A stretch of 61,912 nucleotides of DNA. Origin: Bacteroidota bacterium. Its GTDB lineage: Bacteria > Bacteroidota > Bacteroidia > Bacteroidales > WCHB1-69. Position numbers and translations under genes: made by a program. Below the pieces are notes generated by a model. It ran no database searches, was not told where the DNA came from, and was given only the letters and a program-made list of their open reading frames with translations. Of this stretch, positions 37,967 through 48,166 are shown in pieces. The stretch lies in contig JAGVVH010000498.1 in NCBI GenBank assembly GCA_019135895.1, positions 1 to 61,912 of the forward strand, read 5' to 3'. Position 1 is the first letter of the stretch. Each line of letters opens with the position of its first letter.

Positions 37967-38761
37967 TCAGAGAACAACACCATTCTTAATATTCAATTTC
38001 AGTGGATAATCACTAATGGCATATAAAGCGGAGCCGCTACCCGAAAGGGAGGCATAGAGCGCTCCTGCATGGTAGAGAGAATTTTTAATCTCCTGTAAGG
38101 GAGAATATTTTACAAACAAATTTTTCTCAAAATCATTCTTAATATAATATTTCCATTCCCCGACAGGGATAGAGAGAATATTCTTCAATGAAAAAGAGGC
38201 AGGTTGAGGTATTATCCATTTATAGGCATCTGCTGTTGAAACAGAAAAGCGAGGTTTTACAACTGTAATAATTTTATCGGTCAAATCTAGCGGGATAGTT
38301 TCTAGTATTTCTCCTTTTCCGGAGGCATAAGCAGGTTTATTCTCAATAAAAAAAGCCACATCGCTACCCAATTTTGAAGCATATAGTTTGAGTTTTTCAA
38401 AGGGAATATTTAACTCAAACAATTCATTAAGCATTTTAAGGGTAAATGCAGCATCAGCGGAGCCACCTCCAAGACCCGCCCCCACCGGAATATTTTTAGT
38501 CAAAATAATTTCAATTCCGGGAAGATGATACTCCTTTTCTAGTAATCGATAAGCCTTTGTACATAAATTACTTTCAGGATCTTTGAGAAAGGAGGCATTA
38601 GCAACGGTTAGTTTTAACGAAGAGTCATTTTTAAGAATTTCTAATTTATCAGTTTGAAAATCAACCGGATAAAAAATAGTTTCCAAGTCATGAAAACCAT
38701 CATTCCTTTTTTTTGTTATAAAAAGTCCAATATTAATTTTAAAATTGGGGAATGAAATCAT
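37967..38761 (-). CDS. ispE: 4-diphosphocytidyl-2-C-methyl-D-erythritol kinase
   Basis: 264 residues. GHMP kinase fold: FPNFKINIGLFIT at the start, ATP loop PVGAGLGGGSADAA, LGSDVAFFI, and SLSGSGSALYAI near the C-terminus. It phosphorylates the CDP-ME intermediate of the MEP isoprenoid pathway, so this organism makes isoprenoids by that route. The C-terminus is slightly short after the last motif. Promoter box at 38781-38788. Confidence 0.93.
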   Translation of the reverse strand: MISFPNFKINIGLFITKKRNDGFHDLETIFYPVDFQTDKLEILKNDSSLKLTVANASFLKDPESNLCTKAYRLLEKEYHLPGIEIILTKNIPVGAGLGGGSADAAFTLKMLNELFELNIPFEKLKLYASKLGSDVAFFIENKPAYASGKGEILETIPLDLTDKIITVVKPRFSVSTADAYKWIIPQPASFSLKNILSIPVGEWKYYIKNDFEKNLFVKYSPLQEIKNSLYHAGALYASLSGSGSALYAISDYPLKLNIKNGVVL

Positions 38762-38769
38762 TTTTATTA

Positions 38770-38777
38770 TAATTTTG
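38770..38777 (+). promoter_or_regulatory. -7 promoter box (TAATTTTG) for the GH3-family gene
   Basis: TAnnTTTG match 28 bases before the ATG at 38806. It is only 3 bases from the opposing ispE box, so the two promoters overlap. Confidence 0.5.
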
Positions 38778-38780
38778 CGT

Positions 38781-38788
38781 CAAAATTA
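38781..38788 (-). promoter_or_regulatory. -7 promoter box (TAATTTTG) for ispE
   Basis: Minus-strand TAnnTTTG match 19 bases before the ispE ATG at 38761. Confidence 0.5.
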
Positions 38789-38805
38789 CAAAAAATTGCT
38801 ACTTT

Positions 38806-40323
38806 ATGCAACTAATAAATATGGCCATTAGGGGCTATTTCTTTCACAGAAACGATAGAGTAAGCAATCTTTACCGGCACTCGTTCAAAAATCAGGCAAA
38901 ATGGCTCACCTATATAAATAAAAATGGGTCTAATACACTTTTTGGGAAAGAACATCATGTCGAGGCTACCATGAGTTATTCTCAATTTGCAGAAAGGGTC
39001 CCGTTATATGATTACAATTCTCTCTTTCCTTATATAGAAAGGATTATCAGGGGAGAGGACAATATTTTATGGAGCAGTAAAATTAAATGGGTTGCAAAAT
39101 CATCAGGGACAAGTGATTCCAAAAGCAAATACATACCTGTCAGTTATGAATCGCTGATTTTCAATAATTATATTTCTGCGCAAGATTCCCTGACTTTTTA
39201 TACAAAAATGGCTCCAAAAACAACTATTTTTTCCGGAAAAGGAATAACATTGGGGGGTGGGTTCCAAGAGAAACAGGAAAATGTGAAAGTTAAATGCGGT
39301 GACATTTCTGCCATATTGCTTGACAACATGCCATTGGTGGGAGATTTTTTAAGAGCCTCAAATAGAAAAATATTACTTAACAGCAATTGGGATAAAAAGT
39401 TACAACTTCTTGCCGAAAGCACTCAACACGAAAATATAACTTCTTTGTCGGGCGTGCCTTCCTGGATGTTGTTGGTGTTAAAAGAAGTGTTGCGATTACA
39501 GAATAAAGATAATATTTTAGATGTTTGGCCTAAGTTGGAATTATTTTTTCATGGTGGAGTATCTTTTGCTCCCTATTATGAAGAATACAAAAAAATCATT
39601 CCGGATGATAAATTTATATATTTGAATGTTTATAATGCATCAGAAGGTTTTTTCGGATTGCAGGATCAGATTCATTCTGACGAATTGCTTCTTTTGACCG
39701 ATAATGGCGTCTTTTACGAATTTATTCCGATGAATGAAGTTGGATCTATAGGAGCAACTGCCATTCCATTGGAAGATGTTAAAATTAATCAGAACTATGC
39801 AATGGTCATTTCCACTCTTGGTGGATTATGGCGTTACATAATCGGAGATACAGTTCAATTTACCTCACTCAATCCCTTCCGCTTTAAAATAACAGGACGT
39901 ACAACGCATTATATCAATGCATTTGGAGAAGAGGTAATTGTTGACAATGCCGATAAAGCAATCAATAATGCTTGCCAAAAAACAGGTGCCAGTTATATCA
40001 GCTATACTGCAGCGCCTATTTTTCTTGAAAAAGACAATTCAAAAGCATGCCATGAATGGGTAATTGAATTTACAACTCCACCTTCAGACATTAATCTTTT
40101 TGGAGAAGTTCTGGATCAAACATTAAAATCATTAAATTCAGATTACGAGACAAAGAGAACTAATGATTTAATCTTAAAAAAACCAAAAATTCATGTGGCA
40201 AAACCGGGAACATTTATAAAATGGCTGGAAAAAAACAATAAATTGGGAGGGCAGCACAAAGTTCCTCACTTACAGAATAATCGTGAAATTATTGAACAAG
40301 TATTACTTTTAATGGAAAACTAA
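38806..40323 (+). CDS. GH3 auxin-responsive-promoter family protein (acyl-adenylate-forming type)
   Basis: 505 residues. The N-terminal adenylation motif is [16 protein letters not shown], followed by TLGGGFQ, a helical domain with [13 protein letters not shown], and [13 protein letters not shown] (ATP/AMP site of GH3 enzymes), then YIIGDTVQF and [16 protein letters not shown]. Plant GH3 enzymes join amino acids to jasmonate or auxin through an acyl-adenylate. Bacterial homologues, including those in Bacteroidetes, have no established role; here an acyl-amide synthetase is inferred. The 3' end overlaps the convergent purE stop by 4 bases. Confidence 0.85.
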   Translation: MQLINMAIRGYFFHRNDRVSNLYRHSFKNQAKWLTYINKNGSNTLFGKEHHVEATMSYSQFAERVPLYDYNSLFPYIERIIRGEDNILWSSKIKWVAKSSGTSDSKSKYIPVSYESLIFNNYISAQDSLTFYTKMAPKTTIFSGKGITLGGGFQEKQENVKVKCGDISAILLDNMPLVGDFLRASNRKILLNSNWDKKLQLLAESTQHENITSLSGVPSWMLLVLKEVLRLQNKDNILDVWPKLELFFHGGVSFAPYYEEYKKIIPDDKFIYLNVYNASEGFFGLQDQIHSDELLLLTDNGVFYEFIPMNEVGSIGATAIPLEDVKINQNYAMVISTLGGLWRYIIGDTVQFTSLNPFRFKITGRTTHYINAFGEEVIVDNADKAINNACQKTGASYISYTAAPIFLEKDNSKACHEWVIEFTTPPSDINLFGEVLDQTLKSLNSDYETKRTNDLILKKPKIHVAKPGTFIKWLEKNNKLGGQHKVPHLQNNREIIEQVLLLMEN

Positions 40324-40796
40324 TCCAGTTTACTATTCAAGACTTTATCACGCATATCGATTCTGTACTTCTCCAGCTTTTCTGCAATTTCATTATCCGA
40401 TATACTAATAATTTCCACTGCCAGCAAGGCAGCGTTTTTAGCCTGATCAATGGCTACAGTTGCCACCGGGATTCCTCCCGGCATTTGAACAATTGACAGC
40501 AAAGAATCCATACCGTTAAGTTGAGCAGATTTGATAGGAACTCCAATCACCGGCAAGGTGGTTTTTGCAGCAGTAAAACCGGCAAGATGTGCTGCACCTC
40601 CGGCACCTGCTATAATTACTTTCAAGCCTCTTTCTCTTGCCGTTGAAGCATATTCCAAAGCTTTATCGGGAGTCCTGTGAGCACTAATTACAAGTTTTTC
40701 ATAAGGGATGTTAAACTCTTCTAAAATATTACATGCTTCTTGCATGATTTTCCAATCACTGGTTGAGCCCATTATGACTCCAACTAATTTTTTCAT
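40320..40796 (-). CDS. purE: N5-carboxyaminoimidazole ribonucleotide mutase
   Basis: 158 residues with the PurE class I motifs [28 protein letters not shown] and PVIGVPI. It converts N5-CAIR to CAIR in purine synthesis. It is the last gene of a buk-nadK-purE run on the minus strand, 21 bases after nadK, and converges on the GH3-family gene. Confidence 0.96.
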   Translation of the reverse strand: MKKLVGVIMGSTSDWKIMQEACNILEEFNIPYEKLVISAHRTPDKALEYASTARERGLKVIIAGAGGAAHLAGFTAAKTTLPVIGVPIKSAQLNGMDSLLSIVQMPGGIPVATVAIDQAKNAALLAVEIISISDNEIAEKLEKYRIDMRDKVLNSKLD

Positions 40797-40817
40797 ATTA
40801 TATATTTATAAGATAAA

Positions 40818-41693
40818 TTAAACTTCGCTTATATTTCGTTTGTCAAGACCCCACATAAGTTTTTCCCTAATGACACTAAAAAAATCGGCAGAATGAAATC
40901 GCACAGTTTTAATAGTAAACTTCTCTTTAGAAATGGTCAAGCGAACGGGATTTTTTACAATAGCTCTTATAGAATCCAATGTAAGAGAAAAATTCTCACT
41001 TCTACTTTCAAAAGTTACCGTGATAATATCATCAGCAGGGACAATAATGGGCCTGACTGACAAGCTATGGGAAGCAATGGGAATAATAACATTGGCATTG
41101 ACCATTGGCATAATGATAGGCCCCCCGCAACTTAGGGAATAAGCAGTAGATCCTGTCGGGGTAGCAATAATGAGTCCATCTGCCCAATAGGTGTTGACAA
41201 ATTCGTCATTAATCCAAACTTTGATTGTATTGACATAGGAGAGGTCCGAAGAGTGAAGAGTGATATCATTCAATGCATATTTAGAGAGAAGTTCGATATG
41301 GTCATCACTTTCCAGATTCAGCAAAGCTCTCTCTTCTAAAATATACTCTTTGTTTTCCAACATCGTGAATGATTGTTCAAAAGCATTTTTATTGATACCT
41401 GTCAAAAAACCTATACGGCCGGTATTAATTCCAACAATTGGAATATCAAGATCTCCCACCAGGTTGGCACAATCTAAAAAAGTCCCGTCACCACCGAAAG
41501 AGAAAAGAAAATCTGGATGAGGTTGGTTTTTTAAATCCTGATAAGTGGTAAATAAGGTAATATTATCAAAATGATCTTTGAAATTAGCGGAAATCAACAC
41601 TTCATTACCTTTAGCTGTAAGATAATCAATAACATTACTAATAAAACAGACTTCATCGTTATTGTGATTCCTGCTGTAGATTGCAATTTTCAT
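40818..41693 (-). CDS. nadK: NAD kinase
   Basis: 291 residues from MKIAIYSRN. The frame extends to 41714, but that start overlaps the buk stop, and the inner Met gives the usual NadK N-terminus. Motifs: FGGDGTFLD, VGINTGRIGFLT, ATPTGSTAYSLSCGGP. It makes NADP from NAD and ATP. It follows buk by 17 bases. Confidence 0.95.
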   Translation of the reverse strand: MKIAIYSRNHNNDEVCFISNVIDYLTAKGNEVLISANFKDHFDNITLFTTYQDLKNQPHPDFLFSFGGDGTFLDCANLVGDLDIPIVGINTGRIGFLTGINKNAFEQSFTMLENKEYILEERALLNLESDDHIELLSKYALNDITLHSSDLSYVNTIKVWINDEFVNTYWADGLIIATPTGSTAYSLSCGGPIIMPMVNANVIIPIASHSLSVRPIIVPADDIITVTFESRSENFSLTLDSIRAIVKNPVRLTISKEKFTIKTVRFHSADFFSVIREKLMWGLDKRNISEV

Positions 41694-41710
41694 TTTATTT
41701 TTTATCAATA

Positions 41711-42784
41711 TCAAACATAGGTTTCAGGATTGAGCTCTCCTTTCATAACCATTAACGCATTCATCGCCAAAGATTTCATTTCATCTTCTCCCGGATATAC
41801 AAAAACCGGAGCAATCCAATCAATATATTTTTTAATTCTGGCAATCATTGGTTTTCCATAAGCTATTCCACCTGTTAGCAAGATTGCATCAGTTTTTCCT
41901 TTAAGAACGACAGCAGCTCCGCCAATTTCTTTAGACACCTGATAAGCCATAGCTTCTTCCAGCAGTTCAGCTTTTGGATTTCCCTCAGCAGCAGCTTTTT
42001 CAACCGCATAGGCATCGTTACTTCCGAAATAGGCTACATACCCTCCCTTTCCAACTATCATTTTTCTCATATCATCAAAGGAATACTTTCCACTAAAGCA
42101 AGCTTTAATAACCTGATTCATAGGAAGAGTCCCTGAACGTTCAGGAGAAAATGGACCATCGCCATCCAATGCCTGGTTAACATCAATGACCATTCCTTTA
42201 CAATGAGCTCCTACACTAATTCCTCCCCCCATGTGCACAACAATCAAGTTTAAATCTTCATATTTTTTATTGATTTCCTTGGCATAAGTTCTGGCTATTA
42301 CCTTTTGATTAAGTGCATGGAAAATAGAAATTTTTTCAAATAACGGATGACCTGTAATTCGGGCAACATCCTGCAATTCATCCACTACAACCGGATCAGC
42401 AATATAGGCACAGGGAAGACCCAATGCCTGAGAAATACTATCTGCAATTAAGCCGCCCAAATTAGAAGCATGTTCACCGGAAAAACCCATTCTAAGATGT
42501 TCTTTCATTAATTCATTGACCTTAAAAACACCAGATTTAACAGGTTTTATCAATCCACCTCTCCCAATAATAATCGCCAAAGAATTTAAATCAATATTTT
42601 GCATTTTTAATTCTTCCAATATTACACTTTTTCTAAAATCATATTGGTCGGTAACATTTTTAAAACCAACCAATTCTTCAGAAGAATGTTTGATGTTTTT
42701 AATATAAATTTGTTCTTCATTTTCAAACACCGCTATTTTAGTACTGGTTGAACCCGGGTTTATAACAAGAATTCTGTTTTTCAT
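41711..42784 (-). CDS. buk: Butyrate kinase
   Basis: 357 residues, acetokinase family: LVINPGSTSTKIAVFE at the N-terminus, IGRGGLIKPV, HMGGGISVGAH and LTGGIAYGKPMI. It converts butyryl-phosphate (or branched-chain acyl-phosphates) to the acid with ATP gain. The usual partner phosphotransbutyrylase gene is not in this window. Context with nadK and purE looks like a housekeeping operon. Confidence 0.93.
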   Translation of the reverse strand: MKNRILVINPGSTSTKIAVFENEEQIYIKNIKHSSEELVGFKNVTDQYDFRKSVILEELKMQNIDLNSLAIIIGRGGLIKPVKSGVFKVNELMKEHLRMGFSGEHASNLGGLIADSISQALGLPCAYIADPVVVDELQDVARITGHPLFEKISIFHALNQKVIARTYAKEINKKYEDLNLIVVHMGGGISVGAHCKGMVIDVNQALDGDGPFSPERSGTLPMNQVIKACFSGKYSFDDMRKMIVGKGGYVAYFGSNDAYAVEKAAAEGNPKAELLEEAMAYQVSKEIGGAAVVLKGKTDAILLTGGIAYGKPMIARIKKYIDWIAPVFVYPGEDEMKSLAMNALMVMKGELNPETYV

Positions 42785-42841
42785 AATAAAATTGAAATAG
42801 TAGATATAATTAAATTTAAATTGAATGTTTATTTATTAAAG

Positions 42842-43213
42842 TTAAGGGGTTGTTACTGAGACAATGTTGCTGTATCCAGTTCCTGCATTTGTTTTTACGT
42901 AAGCTCTGATATAATATGTTGTATCAATTTCTGTCAATCTCATTTTCCAGGAATAATTGATTTCTTTTCCACCGTAATTGACCACTTCAATGGTTGAATT
43001 TTCATCAATTAAAGAAGGCTCTTCGAAAAAACTAACACAATAACCTTGTTCTGTAAAATAGGAGCATCCTCCGTCATCTATAACGGTTACATGACATTCA
43101 GTCCATATCGAATCAGGATTGTAGTCAACGTTTAAAGAACAATCAACAGGGTCAAATTTGGCACAACTCTGAAAAAAGAAAAGAGAAATAAAGATAAAAT
43201 ACAAATTCTTCAT
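42842..43213 (-). CDS. Small lipoprotein with a fibronectin-III-like fold
   Basis: About 123 residues from the inner Met (MKNLYF). The lipobox is FFFQSC. The C-terminal pattern (TTYYIRAYVKTNAGTGYSNI) is the one common to fibronectin type III-like domains in Bacteroidetes lipoproteins. The frame is open to 43312, but that would overlap the previous gene, and the box at 43235-43242 supports the shorter start. Function unknown. Confidence 0.65.
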   Translation of the reverse strand: MKNLYFIFISLFFFQSCAKFDPVDCSLNVDYNPDSIWTECHVTVIDDGGCSYFTEQGYCVSFFEEPSLIDENSTIEVVNYGGKEINYSWKMRLTEIDTTYYIRAYVKTNAGTGYSNIVSVTTP

Positions 43214-43234
43214 ATTCCAATTATTTATAGTTGA

Positions 43235-43242
43235 CAAAGATA
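43235..43242 (-). promoter_or_regulatory. -7 promoter box (TATCTTTG) for the small lipoprotein
   Basis: Minus-strand TAnnTTTG match 22 bases before the ATG at 43213. Confidence 0.5.
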
Positions 43243-43262
43243 GAAAATTTTCAAAAGAAATT

Positions 43263-44018
43263 TTATTTTTTTGTAATGTTTTCATCATTAATCTTGGATG
43301 TAATAAGTTCAATTCTTTTTTTAAGAAAAATTACATTTTCATTAGTAGGATAGTAAACCTGCAGTTGATTATATATTTTTTTTAATAAATCAAGGTTTTC
43401 TGTTTCGTCAAAAAATTTTCTTTTATTATATACCTGGTAAAAAGCAATCAGGGTTGTTAATGAGGTGGGATTATCCGCAATGAAAGTTTTTAAATAATTT
43501 GAATGATTCAGAATCAGTTTATTGTACCTGTTTTCGATTTGCAATCTAACGGAATCATCCTCAATATAGGCATTATAAATAGAATATAACAAGTCGGTAG
43601 TATCAATAAAATTTTTGAGTTTTTGATCAAGTTGCCATAACAAAATAGCATCTTTGCTGCCGGTGATAGAATATGTTTTTACCAGGTTGTCGGCATCAGC
43701 TTTTATTTCAATTTTCTCTCCGCTTCGGGCTATGGTTGTAAAAGCATTATCAGGATTCAACATCAATCTGTAAAAAGCGGGCTCTTTTAGTGCCAATTTT
43801 TCGGCTTTATTGGAACCACTTACTTCAAAAATAAAATTTCCATTTTTAATTTCTGAAGAATCAATAAGAAAGTTTCCGTCCGGAGTTACTTTATAAAGGT
43901 AAATTTGTTTTTCAGCATTATTTGATAATCTCCCCTTAAAAATAATCTCTTTTGATTCTTGTCTACACGACATCAATATAAATAACAACATCAATGAAAC
44001 CAACCCCAGTTTTTTCAT
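43263..44018 (-). CDS. DUF4369-type lipoprotein lacking a thioredoxin domain
   Basis: 251 residues with lipobox FILMSC. The N-terminal part (KEIIFKGRLSNNAEKQIYLY, later NGNFIFEVSGSN) matches the DUF4369 domain that usually precedes an AhpC/TSA thioredoxin domain in Bacteroidetes. Here a helical region follows and no CxxC is present, so it is a domain-reduced version. It starts 2 bases after the stop of the sprT-like gene and is part of the purA operon. Confidence 0.65.
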   Translation of the reverse strand: MKKLGLVSLMLLFILMSCRQESKEIIFKGRLSNNAEKQIYLYKVTPDGNFLIDSSEIKNGNFIFEVSGSNKAEKLALKEPAFYRLMLNPDNAFTTIARSGEKIEIKADADNLVKTYSITGSKDAILLWQLDQKLKNFIDTTDLLYSIYNAYIEDDSVRLQIENRYNKLILNHSNYLKTFIADNPTSLTTLIAFYQVYNKRKFFDETENLDLLKKIYNQLQVYYPTNENVIFLKKRIELITSKINDENITKK

Positions 44019-44020
44019 AT

Positions 44021-44601
44021 TTATATAATTTTATCAGAAATCAATTTTACTTTCATCAGTCCTGAAATCAGGTATTTTCTTTTTGATTTCATCATGGTAC
44101 AGCGAGCTCTTGTTCGCACAAATGAATCCATGACAAACATTTCATTTTTACAGATAAAACAATCTCCCGGATTAAGATTTTTAACAAAGACCATATCCGG
44201 AACAGTAATACGATAAGAATCGAAAACGGCTTCCAAATCATGATCAAGCGCACTGGAGCTTTTAATATTACCGAGATGTTTGCTAAAATGTACTCATTTT
44301 TCCACTCTTTGCCATGAGATTTTGCTTGATTTTCAAATTTTGTAAAAACCTTATAATGAGCTAATTCATGCAAAAAAACCAAAAAAAACTCATAGGAGCA
44401 CAAATTACTATTAATAGAAATTGACGGGAGACTTTTTCGAATCAAAGAATATCTGAAATCTCCCTTTTTAGTAACCCTGGGGCGGGTTATCCTGAAGTTA
44501 AAAAGATGAGTTTCAAACTGAAAATAGACAAAATCAATAGTTTCAGGAGGAAAGTATTTACCTGTTTTTGCAATAAATTCCTCTTTTAAAAATTTAGGCA
44601 T
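44021..44601 (-). pseudogene. SprT-like zinc protease gene with internal deletion and frameshift
   Basis: Frame 1 (from 44601) encodes the SprT-like N-terminal part with the zinc motif HELAH (His78-His82) and SHGKEWK, then leaves the family pattern after residue 103 and would end at 44092. A second frame, open from 44293, encodes the family's C-terminal part (KHLGNIKSSSALDHDLEAVF..., ending at 44021) and stops 2 bases before the next gene. From memory of the family, about 18-19 residues between HGKEWK and the ASS/SSS segment are missing, and the frames differ by 3n+1 bases. The split is either a real lesion or an assembly error. SprT-like proteins act in DNA-protein crosslink or stress proteolysis. 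Confidence 0.7.
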
Positions 44602-44755
44602 CCCTATTTTCGATATTATTTAACGGTTTGACCAATTCACAGCCGCAATTCTTTTGTTTTCGGTGTTTTCGTTGTCCATAAATCTGAGGAGCACAAGAAG
44701 ATGCGATGAAAGCAACGATCAATATTCCAACAATCAATTTAAATCTCAACTTCAT
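44594..44755 (-). CDS. Small lipoprotein, 53 residues
   Basis: An ORF too short for ordinary annotation, between purA and the sprT-like gene. It begins MKLRFKLIVG, has a hydrophobic segment and a lipobox IASSC (Cys21), then a basic stretch (GQRKHRKQKNCGCE) with two further Cys, and ends RDA. It starts 12 bases after the purA stop and its last 8 bases overlap the sprT start, so it is a translationally coupled operon member. Small lipoproteins with this plan occur in Bacteroidetes; the function is unknown. Confidence 0.7.
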   Translation of the reverse strand: MKLRFKLIVGILIVAFIASSCAPQIYGQRKHRKQKNCGCELVKPLNNIENRDA

Positions 44756-44767
44756 GTTTATCTCATT

Positions 44768-46012
<1,245 letters not shown>

Positions 46013-46042
46013 TTATAGTAGCCCCAATTTGAAAAAATAATG

Positions 46043-46050
46043 TACTTTTG
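46043..46050 (+). promoter_or_regulatory. -7 promoter box (TACTTTTG) for the Nif3 gene
   Basis: TAnnTTTG match 24 bases before the ATG at 46075. Confidence 0.65.
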
Positions 46051-46074
46051 GAACATGTTTTTTAAAAGGGTGTT

Positions 46075-47172
46075 ATGAAAATCAGAGAAGTCATAAATCA
46101 TTTGGAAAAAAAATTTCCACTCTCACTTCAGGAAGATTTTGACAATTGCGGAATCCAGTGCGGCGACAAAGAACAAGAAGTCACAGGTGTTTTGGTTTGT
46201 TTTGATCTTTTTGAAGAAATCATCGAAGAGGCCATCTCAAAAAAAGCTAATTTAATAATTTCTCATCATCCTCTGATTGTCAGAACGTTACTTAAAAGAA
46301 TTGAACCCACTAACCGAATTGGGAAAATTATCTTTAAAGCCATTGAAAATCATTTGGTCATTTACTCTATGCATACCAATATTGACAATGCAAATGGTGG
46401 GGGAAATGATCTTTTTGCCAAAAAATTAGGGTTAATGGATGTTTCTGTATTATCACCCAAGCTTTCCCAATATCAAAAAATTGTCTTTTATGCCCCCGAA
46501 GATGAATCTTCAGAAGTTAAAGACGCCCTATTCAAAATCGGGTGCGGAGTTCTCGGTAAATATGAGAATTGCTCTTATTCAACACCGGGACAAGGCACTT
46601 TCAAACCTCTGAGAGGTGCAAAACCGCACATTGGCGAAATTAATTACATTGAAGAAGTTAATGAAGAACGAGTTGAAATGATTTTCCCTGCAGCCATTCA
46701 ACGAAACGTAATAAATACGCTATATAAGTATCATCCTTACGAAGAACCTGCTTTTGATATTATTAGACTTGAAAATCCAAGCCGTGATTCCGGGCTGGGA
46801 AGAGTCGGAAAATTGCCATCTCCGATGGAAGAAAGTGATTTTTTTAATTTTCTCAAAAAATCGCTAAATATTGATCATATTAGATTTTCAGGAAAACTAA
46901 ACAGAAAAATTGAAAAAGTAGCCCTTTGTGGTGGTGGCGGAGCCTCCTTTATCCACGAGGCAATGGCCTTCGGAGCAGATATTTATATAAGTGGTGATTT
47001 CAAATACCACGACTTTTTTATTCCTGATAATCAAATGATTATTGCAGATATTGGTCATTTTGAAGGGGAACATTTTATTAAAGAGATAATATATAATGAG
47101 ATAAAAGAAAATTTTATTACTTTTGCAACTTCTCTTTCTGAGATAGAAAAATTGAAAATTCAATACATATAA
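46075..47172 (+). CDS. Nif3-like dinuclear metal-binding hydrolase (DUF34)
   Basis: 365 residues, the longer Bacteroidetes/Firmicutes form with an inserted PII-like domain (about 125-230). Metal ligands: LIISHHPLI, YSMHTNID and, near the end, IADIGHFEGEHF. Other motifs: KIREVINHLE at the start and ALCGGGGASFI. Homologues bind two metals and have been linked to GTP cyclohydrolase or phosphohydrolase activity; the true substrate is unsettled. It sits 31 bases before a zinc-ribbon coiled-coil gene, a pairing that recurs in several phyla. Confidence 0.9.
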   Translation: MKIREVINHLEKKFPLSLQEDFDNCGIQCGDKEQEVTGVLVCFDLFEEIIEEAISKKANLIISHHPLIVRTLLKRIEPTNRIGKIIFKAIENHLVIYSMHTNIDNANGGGNDLFAKKLGLMDVSVLSPKLSQYQKIVFYAPEDESSEVKDALFKIGCGVLGKYENCSYSTPGQGTFKPLRGAKPHIGEINYIEEVNEERVEMIFPAAIQRNVINTLYKYHPYEEPAFDIIRLENPSRDSGLGRVGKLPSPMEESDFFNFLKKSLNIDHIRFSGKLNRKIEKVALCGGGGASFIHEAMAFGADIYISGDFKYHDFFIPDNQMIIADIGHFEGEHFIKEIIYNEIKENFITFATSLSEIEKLKIQYI

Positions 47173-47203
47173 AATTGTTTATCAGGCATTTAAAATAAAT
47201 ATT

Positions 47204-48157
47204 ATGGCAAAGAAAAAAGTTGTTGAAGAGGTCGTTTCAAGTGAAAATAATAAAGAAAAAACTGAAGAGTTACATCTCGAAGAAATTAAGGAAACGGAAG
47301 GGAATAATAAAGTTGTATTAATCAGCACTACTCACGATCATGAAAGTGCTTCAGCTGAGGAAACTGCTGAAGAAGCTACCATAGCCCAAAAATTGCTTTC
47401 ACTTTATAATTTGCAACAAATTTTTTCTCAGATTGATAAAATTCGTGTCATAAGAGGAGAGCTTCCAAATGAAGTTAGAGATCTTGAAGATGCTTTTGAA
47501 GGGATGAAAACGCGTATTAAGAAATACAACGATGATATTGCCGAACTGGAAGCTAAAGTTGTTGGAGAAGATACTAAAACTAAGGAGTATAACACTCTTA
47601 TTAAAAGGTACGAAGAACAACAAAATAACGTTCGCAATAATAGAGAATATGAATCTCTGGAGAAAGAAATTGAATATCAAAAGCTTGAAATAAAAGTTTC
47701 AGAAAAACACAAATCTAAATTCCAAGCAGATATTATTTCTAAAAAAGATGAAATTGTTGAATTTGAAAACAAACTGAACGAAATTTCCGAGGTTTTACAG
47801 CTTAAGAAAAATGAATTAGAAGCCATTATAACGGATACTGAAAAAGAAGAACTTGAATTATTGGAACAAGCTGAATTGTTGAAAGTTAAAGTTGAACATC
47901 GCCTTCTGGCTGCTTTTGAAAGAATTCGAAAAAATGCCCGCAATGGTCTCGCAATTGTTCAAATTGAAAGAGATGCCTGTGGAGGCTGTTTCAGCATGAT
48001 TCCCCCACAAAAACAGTTGGATATTCGCCTTCACAAGAAAATTATTGTTTGTGAAGCATGCGGACGTATCTTTATTGATCATCAATTAGTTGAAAGTCAA
48101 AAAGAACAAAGTTCTGATAAGTCCAATCTTCTTTCAGAAGAGGATTCCGTAGAATAA
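47204..48157 (+). CDS. Coiled-coil protein with C-terminal C4 zinc ribbon (DUF164-like)
   Basis: 317 residues. After an acidic, low-complexity N-terminus (about 1-65) a long coiled coil runs from about 70 to 245 (KKYNDDIAELEAKVVGEDTK and further heptads). A C4 zinc ribbon follows: CGGCFSMIPPQ and VCEACGRIFI. The fold resembles proteins thought to bind nucleic acids or regulate partners such as Nif3, its neighbour. The acidic N-terminal extension is longer than in most relatives. The last 20 residues are Ser/Glu-rich. Confidence 0.85.
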   Translation: MAKKKVVEEVVSSENNKEKTEELHLEEIKETEGNNKVVLISTTHDHESASAEETAEEATIAQKLLSLYNLQQIFSQIDKIRVIRGELPNEVRDLEDAFEGMKTRIKKYNDDIAELEAKVVGEDTKTKEYNTLIKRYEEQQNNVRNNREYESLEKEIEYQKLEIKVSEKHKSKFQADIISKKDEIVEFENKLNEISEVLQLKKNELEAIITDTEKEELELLEQAELLKVKVEHRLLAAFERIRKNARNGLAIVQIERDACGGCFSMIPPQKQLDIRLHKKIIVCEACGRIFIDHQLVESQKEQSSDKSNLLSEEDSVE

Positions 48158-48166
48158 ATTATCGAG

